Numbered from the stretch's first letter, positions 8,810-19,335 are shown. The stretch: 37,439 bases of DNA from Thermoplasmata archaeon (GCA_023261745.1 JAGDXR010000064.1:1-37439); one strand, 5' to 3'. The notes: generated by a model from the sequence alone, not told the origin. A program made the numbers and translations.

Positions 8810-10335
8810 GATATCACCTCTAACGTTATTTTATTAACATATTCGAGAATTTCATCAGCCTCTTTTTTCATTCTTTCAATATTAGATTTCATATTCTCAA
8901 CAAAATCCCTGTCCTGTATGGATTTCAGGTTTATCATAACATTCATTATTGCACCCATCATTGCTGAGTGTGCAAAATATGCTGAACATGCTCCATCAGT
9001 AATGGCATTCCTGTTTCCCTTTTCCGTAACAACCTTGGAAAGTTTCAAAACTTCAAGACATAACTGGGCAGTATTCATAGGAACTATGCTTGCCTTCTTT
9101 GTTGCTTCCTCAATTTTATTCTTTCTCAATTTTTCCAGTTCCGGCGTGTTCTTTGGAAGCTTGAGTGCCTCCATTATTTCATTGAATGCCTTTTCATCAT
9201 CTTCCATGAGTTTCATCAATTTACTCCTCAATATATTTGCTTCCCTCACAATATTTTTCATTTCTTCTTCATATTCTGCATACCTCTTTTTACCAATGGT
9301 TAGGTTTGCGACCATTGATGATAATGCAGCGGCAACACTTCCTACCAGTGCACTTGCGGCGCCTCCGCCCGGAGCCGGAGATGGAGATGCCAGCTCATCC
9401 AGAAACTGGTTAATACCCTTATCATTTCCGAGCATCCCCTTTTTAAGTAGTTTATATTCTAGGATTTGGTCATTCCTGAAATTTTCCAGACGTAGATAAT
9501 GGTTCATTGTCCTCCTCAACGCATCAATGGGAATCATTCCCACAATCTCTGAATTGGATATGAGAACACCTCTTCTCCGTGCTTCAAGTTTTACCAGTTC
9601 AAATGCCTTGTAAATTCCGGTTTGCTTATAGTTTACAAGGTTCATGGAAACCTGAACCTGATTTTTATCCTTCAGCTCAAATCCCAGTGCCCTGACATTT
9701 TTAAGGCCACCTGACCTTTCCCTGACTGATCTCGCAATCTTTCTGGCAATTTCTATGTCTTCTGTCCTTAGATCTACATTAAATGCAATGAGAAATTCCC
9801 TTGCCCCGATTATTGTTGCTCCTGCCCTTCCTATTTCCTGTGGCCCGTAATCAGGTTTCCACTTTTCTTCCTTTATATGTTCTTTAAGTTGCTCATACTG
9901 AAACTTTTCATTCCTTATGTTTGGAAGATCCTTCCTATCAGGCCTTTTTGCAGCATATTCATAAAGATATACGGGGATCTTCAATTCATTTCCCACCCTC
10001 TCCCCCAGTTGATTTGCCAGCTCAACACATTCTTCCATTGTTGTCTCAAACAGGGGTATAAATGGTATTACGTCAGATGCTCCAAACCTGGGATGGGCAC
10101 CCTTGTGATTATCCATGTCTATGAGCTCAGATGCCCTCTTAATACCACGGAACGCAGCTTCTACTGCATATTCAATTGGTGATACAAATGTGATAACACT
10201 TCTATTATGATCAGGGTCCATCTCTATGTCAAGAATCATTACTTCCGAACGGAATGTTATGCTATTTACTATTTCATCAACAACTTCCTTTCTTCTTCCT
10301 TCACTGAAATTTGGGACACATTCAATAAGTTTCAT
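8806..10335 (-). CDS. ftcD: Glutamate formimidoyltransferase fused to formimidoyl-THF cyclodeaminase
   Basis: N-terminal LIECVPNFSEGRR; C-terminal SPSPAPGGGAASALVGSVAAALSSMVANLT. 4-nt overlap with fhs. Confidence 0.95.
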   Translation of the reverse strand: MKLIECVPNFSEGRRKEVVDEIVNSITFRSEVMILDIEMDPDHNRSVITFVSPIEYAVEAAFRGIKRASELIDMDNHKGAHPRFGASDVIPFIPLFETTMEECVELANQLGERVGNELKIPVYLYEYAAKRPDRKDLPNIRNEKFQYEQLKEHIKEEKWKPDYGPQEIGRAGATIIGAREFLIAFNVDLRTEDIEIARKIARSVRERSGGLKNVRALGFELKDKNQVQVSMNLVNYKQTGIYKAFELVKLEARRRGVLISNSEIVGMIPIDALRRTMNHYLRLENFRNDQILEYKLLKKGMLGNDKGINQFLDELASPSPAPGGGAASALVGSVAAALSSMVANLTIGKKRYAEYEEEMKNIVREANILRSKLMKLMEDDEKAFNEIMEALKLPKNTPELEKLRKNKIEEATKKASIVPMNTAQLCLEVLKLSKVVTEKGNRNAITDGACSAYFAHSAMMGAIMNVMINLKSIQDRDFVENMKSNIERMKKEADEILEYVNKITLEVIS

Positions 10336-10394
10336 TAAAAAACGTAATTGATTGAATGAATAAAAATCTATTTTTATTTAAAAAATTTAAAAAA

Positions 10395-11120
10395 TTAGCC
10401 CTCAATTCTTGGTGCAAGCAGAAACATTCCCTCTCCCTTATCAGATGCAAATGTGAATTCAATCTTTACAGGATAATCTGTTCCAACATATACCTTAACA
10501 TTTTCAGATGAGAGAGTCTTCATGAATCTCAGCAGATAATCAACAGGATATACACTCTTTGCCTCTGATGTTACATTGAATTCCTTTAGATTCTCCTTGG
10601 GAATGTTTAATTTTGTCTGATCCTCCTCTCCAGTTGAATATAGCATGAATTCATCCATTGTCACATGCAATGTTATGTTATCTGATATGCTTTCCGCAAC
10701 CTTCAAACCGTCAAGAAATTCTTCGGTGGATATTACAACATAATTTGAAAGGTTTATTTGTGGAACCTTTGGAACGGTTATGCTTGATGGATCGATAGTT
10801 GACATCGTCCTTGTCAGATAATTAAGATTGATTGTAATTTTACTGTCCTCCTTGATGAGTTCAACAATATCGGACGTTTTTGCTGCCTTAAGAAAATCCT
10901 TGAATTTTTCCAGATCTATTCCTATTTCTGTATCATCTGGAACATCATATTCCCTGAAATCCTCTTTTTTCATTTTTAATGTTATCATGGCCACATGTGC
11001 AGGATCAACAACCTTTATCTGCAACCCTGTTTTTGAAAATTCAAATTTAGCTTCAGAAACCATTGTTAATAGGATATCAATAATTTCTTTCAGGTCCTTT
11101 ACATCGATTTTAATGTTCAT
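10395..11120 (-). CDS. pcn: DNA polymerase sliding clamp (PCNA)
   Basis: PCNA-like sequence ending TFASDKGEGMFLLAPRIEG. Track gives start 11129; ATG near 11120 is likely. Confidence 0.93.
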   Translation of the reverse strand: MNIKIDVKDLKEIIDILLTMVSEAKFEFSKTGLQIKVVDPAHVAMITLKMKKEDFREYDVPDDTEIGIDLEKFKDFLKAAKTSDIVELIKEDSKITINLNYLTRTMSTIDPSSITVPKVPQINLSNYVVISTEEFLDGLKVAESISDNITLHVTMDEFMLYSTGEEDQTKLNIPKENLKEFNVTSEAKSVYPVDYLLRFMKTLSSENVKVYVGTDYPVKIEFTFASDKGEGMFLLAPRIEG

Positions 11121-11315
11121 TACCATCACTTTTTTAATAATCTAAAAACAATATATAAAATCTTTTTTCCTTACTTTTATATTATTCAGCAATTTATAAT
11201 TTTTATATTTATATATAATGAAATCAATATTTCAAAAATATATAGATCATTATGAAATTAACTTTTTTCAGAGAAAAACGAAAAGATTAATTTTTTTATT
11301 AACATTCAAGGGTTC

Positions 11316-11687
11316 ATGGATGTTAGATGTAGAAAACATATGAAAACATTCATTCCAGGAGAGGAACACTCTGCAAAGCATGTCAGTTCTGGAAATATGA
11401 CGGTTTTATCGACACCTTCACTTATTGGTTTTGTGGAGAATGCTTCAAGGGAAATTGCAGAAGAAAATCTTACTGAGGAGTTCACAAGCGTAGGTACCAT
11501 GATCAACATTAAACATATCAGAGCAAGTAAAATAGGTCAGGGCATCGACGTTCACATAATACTTCTGAATTCAGAAAATGGAAGGTTCACGTTTTATTTC
11601 GAAGCATTTTCAAATGGAAAGAAAATAGCAAGTGGAACGCACGAACGGGCAATTGTAAACAAGACAGATTTTCTGAAAAATCTATGA
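11316..11687 (+). CDS. Hotdog-fold thioesterase (FlK-like)
   Basis: VLSTPSLIGFVENASREI...TSVGTMINIKHI...GTHERAIV. Confidence 0.75.
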   Translation: MDVRCRKHMKTFIPGEEHSAKHVSSGNMTVLSTPSLIGFVENASREIAEENLTEEFTSVGTMINIKHIRASKIGQGIDVHIILLNSENGRFTFYFEAFSNGKKIASGTHERAIVNKTDFLKNL

Positions 11688-12469
11688 ATATTCTCAGAGA
11701 ATCATTTTTTATTTTTGACAGCATTTCATTTGCAAAGCAGAGATCACTGAAAAGAAGGGGCATTGTAAACTGGGATGATCTGTACATCAATGGAAAAAAC
11801 CATTTTTCAGATAAAAGATGGGAAGGAATAGAAAGAGAGGTAAAAATATGCATTGAAAATTATAAAAACAAAAATCTGAATTTTTTTAAAACGTTCCTGG
11901 ATGAGAAGTATCATTTTCTTCTGCTTGATGATTTCTCTGATTATGCGATATTTCTTGACATTGAAACAACAGGAATACGCGAGAATAATGAGATAACAAT
12001 GATTGGAATATCCGATAATCATAAGAGGTACAGAGTATTTCTAAAGGATATCAATCTCAATGAAAATAATATTGGGGAAATACTGAAAAGATATCCCATT
12101 GTTGTAACGTTTTTCGGAAAGAATTTTGATATTCCATTTATCAGGAAAAATTTCCCCGGACTTGCAGATATAATAGATTCGCTCATAAACATTGATCTGT
12201 ATTATTTAAGTAAAATGGTTGGATTCAAGGGTGGACTCAAAAGGATTGAAAAACAGGTAGGCATATTGAGGGAAAAGGAAATTGATGGCATGTACGGGTA
12301 TGATGCAGTACTTTTATGGAAAGACTATCTGAATGGAAACAAAGATTCTATGATTAAACTGATAAGATATAACAGGGCCGATGTGATTAATCTTGTCGAT
12401 ATTTCCGAATACATGCTTGAAATTTTCTATGAAATGTATATCAAAAACCTTCGATACCCCTATCCCTGA
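11684..12469 (+). CDS. RNase H-like (DEDD) exonuclease domain protein
   Basis: FLDIETTGI, VTFFGKNFDIPFIRK, RYNRADVINL motifs. Confidence 0.78.
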   Translation: MNILRESFFIFDSISFAKQRSLKRRGIVNWDDLYINGKNHFSDKRWEGIEREVKICIENYKNKNLNFFKTFLDEKYHFLLLDDFSDYAIFLDIETTGIRENNEITMIGISDNHKRYRVFLKDINLNENNIGEILKRYPIVVTFFGKNFDIPFIRKNFPGLADIIDSLINIDLYYLSKMVGFKGGLKRIEKQVGILREKEIDGMYGYDAVLLWKDYLNGNKDSMIKLIRYNRADVINLVDISEYMLEIFYEMYIKNLRYPYP

Positions 12470-13013
12470 AATTGTTGAACATTGAGGGATCAAGGACCTC
12501 AAACCCCTGGTTCATGAATGCTTCATCAAATCGGTGGTCGGGTGTAAGAAGATATACATAATTTATATTTTTCAATTCAACATACCTGCCTATTTTTCTT
12601 CTTATTTCCCTGCTGTTATAATATTCTATGCATTCCTTATATATCTGCAGCTGTCTGAGGGTTTCCCCGAAGCTCTTTATTTTGCTTTTTATCTCTATTA
12701 CAAACTTAAGATTGAATTCACCGCTTATTCTCTGTTTTGGGAATTCATAAAAATAATGGATATTGATAACATCGTCGGGATAATATCTTTTGCATAGTGA
12801 TACTTCCCCCTTAATCTCCGAATCCAGTATCCTGAAATTTGCAACGAGATTGGAATTTTTCAATTTTTCATTTACCATGCTTACAAATTTATTGTAGTTT
12901 GAAATAAGGCTTATATTGATAGAATCGTGTATTTCATTGAAATCCTCGGAATCAGAGAATCTTGGACCCTTCATTGTTTCCTTTATTGTGATATTATATT
13001 TATTATATTTCAT
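12441..13013 (-). CDS. Uncharacterised protein, possible PD-(D/E)XK nuclease
   Basis: FVIEIKSKIKSFGETLRQLQIYKECIE contains ExK followed by a Q-containing helix; 29-nt convergent overlap with the upstream gene. Confidence 0.45.
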   Translation of the reverse strand: MKYNKYNITIKETMKGPRFSDSEDFNEIHDSINISLISNYNKFVSMVNEKLKNSNLVANFRILDSEIKGEVSLCKRYYPDDVINIHYFYEFPKQRISGEFNLKFVIEIKSKIKSFGETLRQLQIYKECIEYYNSREIRRKIGRYVELKNINYVYLLTPDHRFDEAFMNQGFEVLDPSMFNNFRDRGIEGF

Positions 13014-13062
13014 TTATCATCGATATTTAAAATTTTAAATAGTTAGGGTTTATCTTGTCTTC

Positions 13063-13302
13063 ATGGTTAAGGTAAAGATTTACATTGAATATAAGGAAGG
13101 CGTTGAGGATCCAGAGGCGCTCACTGTAAAAAAATCCCTATCCCTTCTTGGATTTGAAGGTATCAACAGTGTAAAAATTTCAAAGGTATATGAAATGGAA
13201 ATTGAGGGAAATAAGAATAGTGCAAGGAAAAAGGCAGTGGAAATATGTGAAAAACTCCTTGCAAATCCTGTAATTCACAGATATGAGGTGAATGTGGATT
13301 GA
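13063..13302 (+). CDS. purS: Phosphoribosylformylglycinamidine synthase subunit PurS
   Basis: PurS-like 79 aa, immediately upstream of purL. Confidence 0.92.
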   Translation: MVKVKIYIEYKEGVEDPEALTVKKSLSLLGFEGINSVKISKVYEMEIEGNKNSARKKAVEICEKLLANPVIHRYEVNVD

Positions 13303-15617
13303 CAGATTTTTATGAAAGGGTTGATAAAAGATTTCCTGTATTTTTGATAAAAATTAGAGATATGAATATTAAAGAACTTCAAAAGCTCAGCCGGGATCTC
13401 GGGCTTTCATTGAACAGGGATGAGATGATTAGGATCAGATCATATTTCAGATCCTTAGACAGAGACCCAACTGATGTCGAGATACAGGCCATTGCCCAAG
13501 CATGGAGTGAACATTGTTGCTATAAAAGTTCGAAACATGTATTGAAAAAATATATAATAGGAATTGATTCCCCAAAAGTATTTCTTACGGGTGAAGATGC
13601 TGGTGTTGTCGAACTTGATAATGATCATGTTTACGTATTCAAAATGGAAAGTCACAACCACCCAAGCGCAGTAGAACCTTATGGTGGTGCAGCCACGGGA
13701 GTGGGGGGTATAATAAGGGATGTGCTTTGCATGGGAGCAAAACCAATTGCACTGGTTGATTCCCTCTTCTTTGGAAATTTTGACTATCCTGAAAAAAGGC
13801 TACCAAAAGGTATGAAAAATCCAAGATTCATATTCAACGGTGTCATTTCCGGCATCAGGGATTATGGAAATAGAGTGGGTATTCCTACGGTTTCCGGAAT
13901 TACATATTTTGATCCAGGATATGCAACGAATGTCCTTGTAAATGTTGGATGTGTGGGAGTCTGTAGAAAGGAAAATGTGATAAGGAGTATGGTAAATAAA
14001 CCGGGTGTGAACCTTGTACTGGTCGGTGGAAAGACCGGCAGAGATGGCATTCACGGTGTCAATTTTGCAAGCAGGTCATTCAGGAGTGGGGAAAAAGTAG
14101 AGAAGACTGCGGTTCAGCTTGGAAATCCTATCATAAAAGAACCTCTCATACATGCAGTTCTTGAAAGTGTTGATAAAAAACTTATACATGGAATGAAAGA
14201 CCTCGGAGGTGGAGGGCTCTCAAGTGTAGTAGGTGAGATGGTTCTGGCAGGAAATGTTGGGGCTGAGGTTCACCTGGAAATGATACCCCTCAAAGAAAGG
14301 GACATGGCCCCATGGGAAATATGGATAAGTGAATCCCAGGAAAGGATGATGCTGGCGGTTGAAGATGATAAATTGAAGGAACTTCTTGAAATATTCGATA
14401 TCTGGGATGTGGATGCTACGGTCATAGGAAAGACCATTGAAGATGAGAAATTGATTCTTTATTACAGGGATCTGAAGGTTATGGATCTGGACACGCATTT
14501 CATAACTTCAGGACCGGTTTATTGCAGACCATATAGAATTGAATATCCAGGAATGAAATCATACCAGACAATCCCGCCTGAGCCAGATTACAAAAAACTC
14601 TTCAGAAATATTTTATCCAGTCCAAATGTAACAAATAAATCCTACATAATAAGGCAGTATGATCATGAGGTTAAAGGGAGTACAGTATTAAAACCGTTAA
14701 CCGGAAAACTCGGTCTGGAAACCCATTCCAATTCATCTGTAATAAAACCATTTGAAAATAAGAATGTTGGTCTGGCGATAACATCAACATCAAATCCAAG
14801 AACCATGAAAATAGATCCATACAGGGGTTCAAAGGGTATTGTGGATGAAGCCATCAGGAACCTTGTATCATCAAATGCTGTTCCTCATTCGCTTGCAGAT
14901 AATCTAAACTTTGGGAATCCAGAGGATCCATCAGTTATGGGCCAATTGTATGAGGCTGCAAGAGGACTGGGTGAAATAGCGAGATATTTTGATTTACCCT
15001 ATGTTTCTGGAAATGTAAGCCTGTATAACCAGACAAATAGAAAATCAATTCCACCAACGCCGACACTGATGGGTATAGGGGTTGTTAAGGACATAAAAAG
15101 TGTTGTAACAGTTGACATTAAAAAGGAGAATTCAGTATTATATCAGATAAATCCGACATTTTCAGAAATGGGTGGTTCATTGTATTATGATATGTATGAA
15201 TATGAAAGTTCAGTGGTTCCTGATGTAAATGCCGATATGTTGAAAAAGGCCATGGAAAATTTGCTCAGTGCAATGGAAAAGGGTTTGATTCTCTCCTGTC
15301 ATGACATTTCGGATGGGGGGCTGGCCATAAGTCTTTCTGAAATGGCCATTGGTGCAGATATTGGTATGGATATCAATCTGGCCGATATCCAGAATATAAG
15401 GACAGACTTTAAATTATTTTCAGAATCAAATTCAAGGTGGGTTGTTGAAATTGATCAGAAAAAAGAAAAGGAATTCCTGAAAATCATGGAAGGAACTTAT
15501 GTGATCAGACTGGGGTACACAGGTGGTAGAGAACTGACAGTAAAGGATGGGGATAGAAAGATATTAAGCATGGATCTGGAAGATATAAGGAATATCTGGA
15601 ACACGGTTCCAAGGTGA
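13299..15617 (+). CDS. purL: Phosphoribosylformylglycinamidine synthase subunit PurL
   Basis: AQAWSEHCCYKSSK, MESHNHPSAVEPYGGAATGVGGIIRD, MKDLGGGGLSS, SCHDISDGGLA. Start may be TTG 13299 or a downstream ATG. Confidence 0.97.
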   Translation: MTDFYERVDKRFPVFLIKIRDMNIKELQKLSRDLGLSLNRDEMIRIRSYFRSLDRDPTDVEIQAIAQAWSEHCCYKSSKHVLKKYIIGIDSPKVFLTGEDAGVVELDNDHVYVFKMESHNHPSAVEPYGGAATGVGGIIRDVLCMGAKPIALVDSLFFGNFDYPEKRLPKGMKNPRFIFNGVISGIRDYGNRVGIPTVSGITYFDPGYATNVLVNVGCVGVCRKENVIRSMVNKPGVNLVLVGGKTGRDGIHGVNFASRSFRSGEKVEKTAVQLGNPIIKEPLIHAVLESVDKKLIHGMKDLGGGGLSSVVGEMVLAGNVGAEVHLEMIPLKERDMAPWEIWISESQERMMLAVEDDKLKELLEIFDIWDVDATVIGKTIEDEKLILYYRDLKVMDLDTHFITSGPVYCRPYRIEYPGMKSYQTIPPEPDYKKLFRNILSSPNVTNKSYIIRQYDHEVKGSTVLKPLTGKLGLETHSNSSVIKPFENKNVGLAITSTSNPRTMKIDPYRGSKGIVDEAIRNLVSSNAVPHSLADNLNFGNPEDPSVMGQLYEAARGLGEIARYFDLPYVSGNVSLYNQTNRKSIPPTPTLMGIGVVKDIKSVVTVDIKKENSVLYQINPTFSEMGGSLYYDMYEYESSVVPDVNADMLKKAMENLLSAMEKGLILSCHDISDGGLAISLSEMAIGADIGMDINLADIQNIRTDFKLFSESNSRWVVEIDQKKEKEFLKIMEGTYVIRLGYTGGRELTVKDGDRKILSMDLEDIRNIWNTVPR

Positions 15618-16427
15618 TTGAATATGAAAACTGAAGATATCAGGATTGCATTGCTGAGAATAGAGGGCACAAACTGTGAAGATGAATCTTTAAATGCCCT
15701 GAAATCCATGGGCGCAAGGCCGGAACACGTTCATCTGAATGAACTGATAAGGAAAAAAAGGAATCTGGAAGATTACCAGATGCTATTCATTCCGGGCGGT
15801 TTTTCTGCTGGAGATTATATAAGGGCGGGTATAATATTTGCTGCAAGAATAAAGGCAACAATAAAAAATGATCTTTTAAAATTCATTGAAGATGAAAAGA
15901 TAGTTCTTGGAGTATGCAACGGTTTTCAGGTTCTCACGGAACTCGGTATACTCCCCGGAATAGAAAATCTCTGGGAAGAACATCCAGGTGCAGTCCTTGC
16001 ACCCAATATATCAAATAAATTTGAATGCAGGTGGATATATCTTAAAAAAGAAAGGAGTGTTTGCCCGTTCAATGAAACGCTTCCTGATAAGGTTTTCAGC
16101 ATGCCAATAGCTCATGCAGAGGGAAGGTTCATGCTCCCTGAAAACAGGGAAAAATATCTGCTGGAAAAAATGATAGATAATGGCCAGATTGCATTCAGAT
16201 ATGTGGATAGGGAAGGAAATTTTGAGGGATATCCATGGAATCCAAACGGATCACTTTATAACATTGCGGGATTATGCAACATGACTGGAAACGTAATTGG
16301 TATGATGCCTCATCCTGAAAGGGCATTCTTTGATTTCCAAAATCTTGAATTCTGGAGAGGGAACAGTGAGACCCCGGGTAGATATATATTTGAAGGTATA
16401 TTGAAACACATATCAAGGAAATTCTGA
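15618..16427 (+). CDS. purQ: Phosphoribosylformylglycinamidine synthase subunit PurQ
   Basis: IPGGFSAGDYIRAG, LGVCNGFQVLTELG, MMPHPERAF. Confidence 0.96.
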   Translation: MNMKTEDIRIALLRIEGTNCEDESLNALKSMGARPEHVHLNELIRKKRNLEDYQMLFIPGGFSAGDYIRAGIIFAARIKATIKNDLLKFIEDEKIVLGVCNGFQVLTELGILPGIENLWEEHPGAVLAPNISNKFECRWIYLKKERSVCPFNETLPDKVFSMPIAHAEGRFMLPENREKYLLEKMIDNGQIAFRYVDREGNFEGYPWNPNGSLYNIAGLCNMTGNVIGMMPHPERAFFDFQNLEFWRGNSETPGRYIFEGILKHISRKF

Positions 16428-16466
16428 TTTCAAAATATTAATATGTGTATGGATTATAGGTATTAA

Positions 16467-17912
16467 ATGGCATATACCTTCCCTCTGGAAAAATTTGCTA
16501 AAAAGAAAAATTACAGATGGTATATTTTAAGTGTGGTATTAATAGGGGCATTCATGTCGGCCCTGGATCTTAATTTGATGTATATAATAAATCCAACGCT
16601 TCAAAAAGTTTTTCATCAGCCCCTTTACATTGTTGAATGGGCTTCCCTGGCATATCAGTTAACCCTTACTGCACTTCTACCGGTTATAGGTAGAATCTCC
16701 GATATAAAAGGGAGAAAAAAATTCTACAACACGGGTTTTGTTATATTCATAATAGGCTCAGGTATGGTCGGTGTTGGGCTTTCAATGACATGGGTTATAG
16801 GATGGAGGGTTATACAATCTATAGGAGCAGCTTTTTTGCAGAGCAACAGCATTGCAATAATCTCGGCAAATTTTCCTGGTAATGAAAGGGGCAGGGCGAT
16901 AGGCATACAGGGGGCTGTACAGGCTATAGGTATGTCGATAGGACCATCATTCGGAGGTTTTATTGTTCAAAATGTAGGCTGGAATTTTGCATTCTACATA
17001 AATGTACCTGTTGGTATTATTGGGACAATCCTTGCACTTCTTATACTTCCGGAATCCAGAACGGAGGGTAAAAAAGAAAAAATCGATTACATTGGTGCAT
17101 CATTATTTACGGGATTTCTGATAATATTTCTGTATAATTTTTCAATGAGTTCACAGTCTGGATATTCGCCAATACAACTATACCTTCTTTATGCTGTTTT
17201 TATAATACTGTTAATTGTATTCATTATACATGGTTTGAGAAATGAATACTGCATAATTGATTTCTCTCTTTTCAGGAATCTTGAATATGTTACAGGAAAT
17301 ATTACAGGATTGCTTTCGTACCTGATCATCGGTGCATCACTTTTCATGCTGCCCTACTATCTTGAATACGTTTTAAATTTTAAGGAGATGTTTGCAGGTA
17401 CCATTATAATTACTGTTCCTGTATTTATGGGGATAGGCACTCCTCTGAGCGGGTTTATTGCTGACAAGATAGGGTACTACAAACCCAGCGTTACCGGATT
17501 TTTCCTGATAATAATAGGAACCGTCTTGTTATCCTTCAGTTCCCAGGGAAGCAGCATTCTTTACATTTTAATATCCCTTTCAATTCTTGGTTTCGGTATG
17601 GGTCTTTTCACAGCACCCAATAACAGCTCAGTTATGAGCATTTCACCTCCGGGAAAGCTTAGCCTCGTGGGTGGTTTCCTGAACATGATGAGAAGCCTTG
17701 GAAATATATTCGGCATTGCAATTGCCACATTCATATTCGAACTTTATGCACATGAATCTGTTATAGGTAAAACGGTCCAGAAGTCTCTTATATTTATTGG
17801 ATACCACAATGTTATGATGGCAATGTTTGTCATATCAATCATCGGATTTGTATTAACATTGGTAAGAAGGACATCCGGTAAGGGAAGGATCATACACCTT
17901 CCAGAAGTTTAA
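16467..17912 (+). CDS. MFS transporter, DHA2/EmrB-QacA type
   Basis: Many hydrophobic segments; GRISDIKGRKKFY motif; FMSALDLNLMYIINPTLQ. Confidence 0.88.
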   Translation: MAYTFPLEKFAKKKNYRWYILSVVLIGAFMSALDLNLMYIINPTLQKVFHQPLYIVEWASLAYQLTLTALLPVIGRISDIKGRKKFYNTGFVIFIIGSGMVGVGLSMTWVIGWRVIQSIGAAFLQSNSIAIISANFPGNERGRAIGIQGAVQAIGMSIGPSFGGFIVQNVGWNFAFYINVPVGIIGTILALLILPESRTEGKKEKIDYIGASLFTGFLIIFLYNFSMSSQSGYSPIQLYLLYAVFIILLIVFIIHGLRNEYCIIDFSLFRNLEYVTGNITGLLSYLIIGASLFMLPYYLEYVLNFKEMFAGTIIITVPVFMGIGTPLSGFIADKIGYYKPSVTGFFLIIIGTVLLSFSSQGSSILYILISLSILGFGMGLFTAPNNSSVMSISPPGKLSLVGGFLNMMRSLGNIFGIAIATFIFELYAHESVIGKTVQKSLIFIGYHNVMMAMFVISIIGFVLTLVRRTSGKGRIIHLPEV

Positions 17913-17915
17913 TTT

Positions 17916-18212
17916 CTATTCTATTTTTGAATCATCCACAATCTCAATCACATAACCATTGATAAGTGCATCAACAACTTTGGCCCTGGCCCTCATAACA
18001 TCGGACCACAAAGTTTTTCTTGATATTCCAAGTTTTTCTGCAGCCTCTTCCTGCGTGAGGTTATCCATATCAACGAGCTTCAGGGCCTGCAGTTCCGAAT
18101 AGAAAAGGAGAACCTTTCCTTTTGGTGGTGAATTTGCAGGTATGAATATCTGTGAATAGGGAGAAATGTTTATCCATCTCCTACCCCTTCTTCTACCTCG
18201 CCAGGGCATCAT
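17916..18212 (-). CDS. DUF134-type HTH protein
   Basis: LKLVDMDNLTQEEAAEKLGISRKTLWSDVMRARAKVVDALING helix-turn-helix. Confidence 0.8.
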   Translation of the reverse strand: MMPWRGRRRGRRWINISPYSQIFIPANSPPKGKVLLFYSELQALKLVDMDNLTQEEAAEKLGISRKTLWSDVMRARAKVVDALINGYVIEIVDDSKIE

Positions 18213-18245
18213 GATTTTACATTATTAATATAAATATTTATAATT

Positions 18246-18884
18246 TTATCTTTGAAGAAATGATATGAATATGAAATAAATTACAATTACTGAATAAAGG
18301 ATTGTTTCCATTATTCCAATGCTCTTTATTTTTCTGAATTTGAAATATGAAAGACGAAAAATTGATATGATGAAAATGTGAGTAAAAATTATTGAAAGAG
18401 CAAATGGTATGAGATTGTATAATGAATAAGAAAATTTCTTTTTAATGAAAGATTTCACAGCAAATTCTGCACCATAAAGATATAGAAACAATAATATGGA
18501 ATTTTCAGTAAAGTTGATTCCTGAGAAATGAAGAGATAAAAATACCATAAAAACCTGACCCGATAATCCTGTCAATGTTACCAGATAATTGCTGTATCTC
18601 TTATGTTTAAATAAATAGGATATAAAAAATAGGAGATATGGAATGATTATATAACAATAAAGTATAATGGAAAACACTGAAAATATGATACCCACAAAAA
18701 TTAAAATATCTGATGTTTTATCCATTTCTTTTAAATTTAAGTCAAACAAAGCAAGACCTGCAAAAACAGGAATCCAGAATATTATTAAAGAAAGATTTAA
18801 TTTAATGTTTAATGAATAGATCATCACGATTAAAAAGCTTAAGGAAGTTGTAATCCACCCACCATATTCCCTTGATATTTTCAT
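18246..18884 (-). CDS. Uncharacterised multi-pass membrane protein
   Basis: 212 aa ORF with several hydrophobic helices. Confidence 0.6.
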   Translation of the reverse strand: MKISREYGGWITTSLSFLIVMIYSLNIKLNLSLIIFWIPVFAGLALFDLNLKEMDKTSDILIFVGIIFSVFSIILYCYIIIPYLLFFISYLFKHKRYSNYLVTLTGLSGQVFMVFLSLHFSGINFTENSILLFLYLYGAEFAVKSFIKKKFSYSLYNLIPFALSIIFTHIFIISIFRLSYFKFRKIKSIGIMETILYSVIVIYFIFISFLQR

Positions 18885-19000
18885 TTTTATTCAGAATAGA
18901 ATCGGGTTAAAAATTATTTTTCATGCCCATTTCTTAGATATTTCTTGCTAAAGCTTCGGAGTTTGTTGCTGGTCTTTTCATCACCCTGAGTGGAGGTTCA

Positions 19001-19295
19001 TTAAACAGCAACATTTGGCTGGCTTTGACATTTAATACTCATATATAAAGAATACTTCGATGTTCCTTGAGGCATTCGATTTGCTTTAAATTCAAAACCA
19101 CAGTTTTTGTATATGAATACTGAACCGTGCCTGTTATTTTTATCTATATATTTACACCTTGAGCATCTCTGTGATGTATGTTTCGTATTTATATATACTA
19201 CAATCTTACCTGTATCCTCTGCCTTGTATTCTATTAACATTTACAGTTCTTCTGGTGAACATGATCAAGGTATTTTCCTGAATTTTCTGCCCTGA
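19001..19295 (-). pseudogene. IS200/IS605-family TnpB, C-terminal remnant
   Basis: IEYKAEDTGKIVVYINTKHTSQRCSRCKYIDKNNRHGSVFIYKNCGFEF is the TnpB zinc ribbon with one Cys changed to Tyr; NASRNIEV is recovered in a shifted frame at 19053-19076 before the frame returns to LYMSIKCQSQPNVAV. Confidence 0.85.
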
Positions 19296-19335
19296 CCATT
19301 CTGTATCATTCAATAAAATATAATGTTCAGAAAAA

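Noticed and set aside
9877-10182. Antisense ORFs (101-193 aa) opposite ftcD, fhs, porA, pgk, tldD and others
   Set aside because: They lie wholly opposite well-recognised coding genes and have unfamiliar composition; best explained as shadow ORFs.
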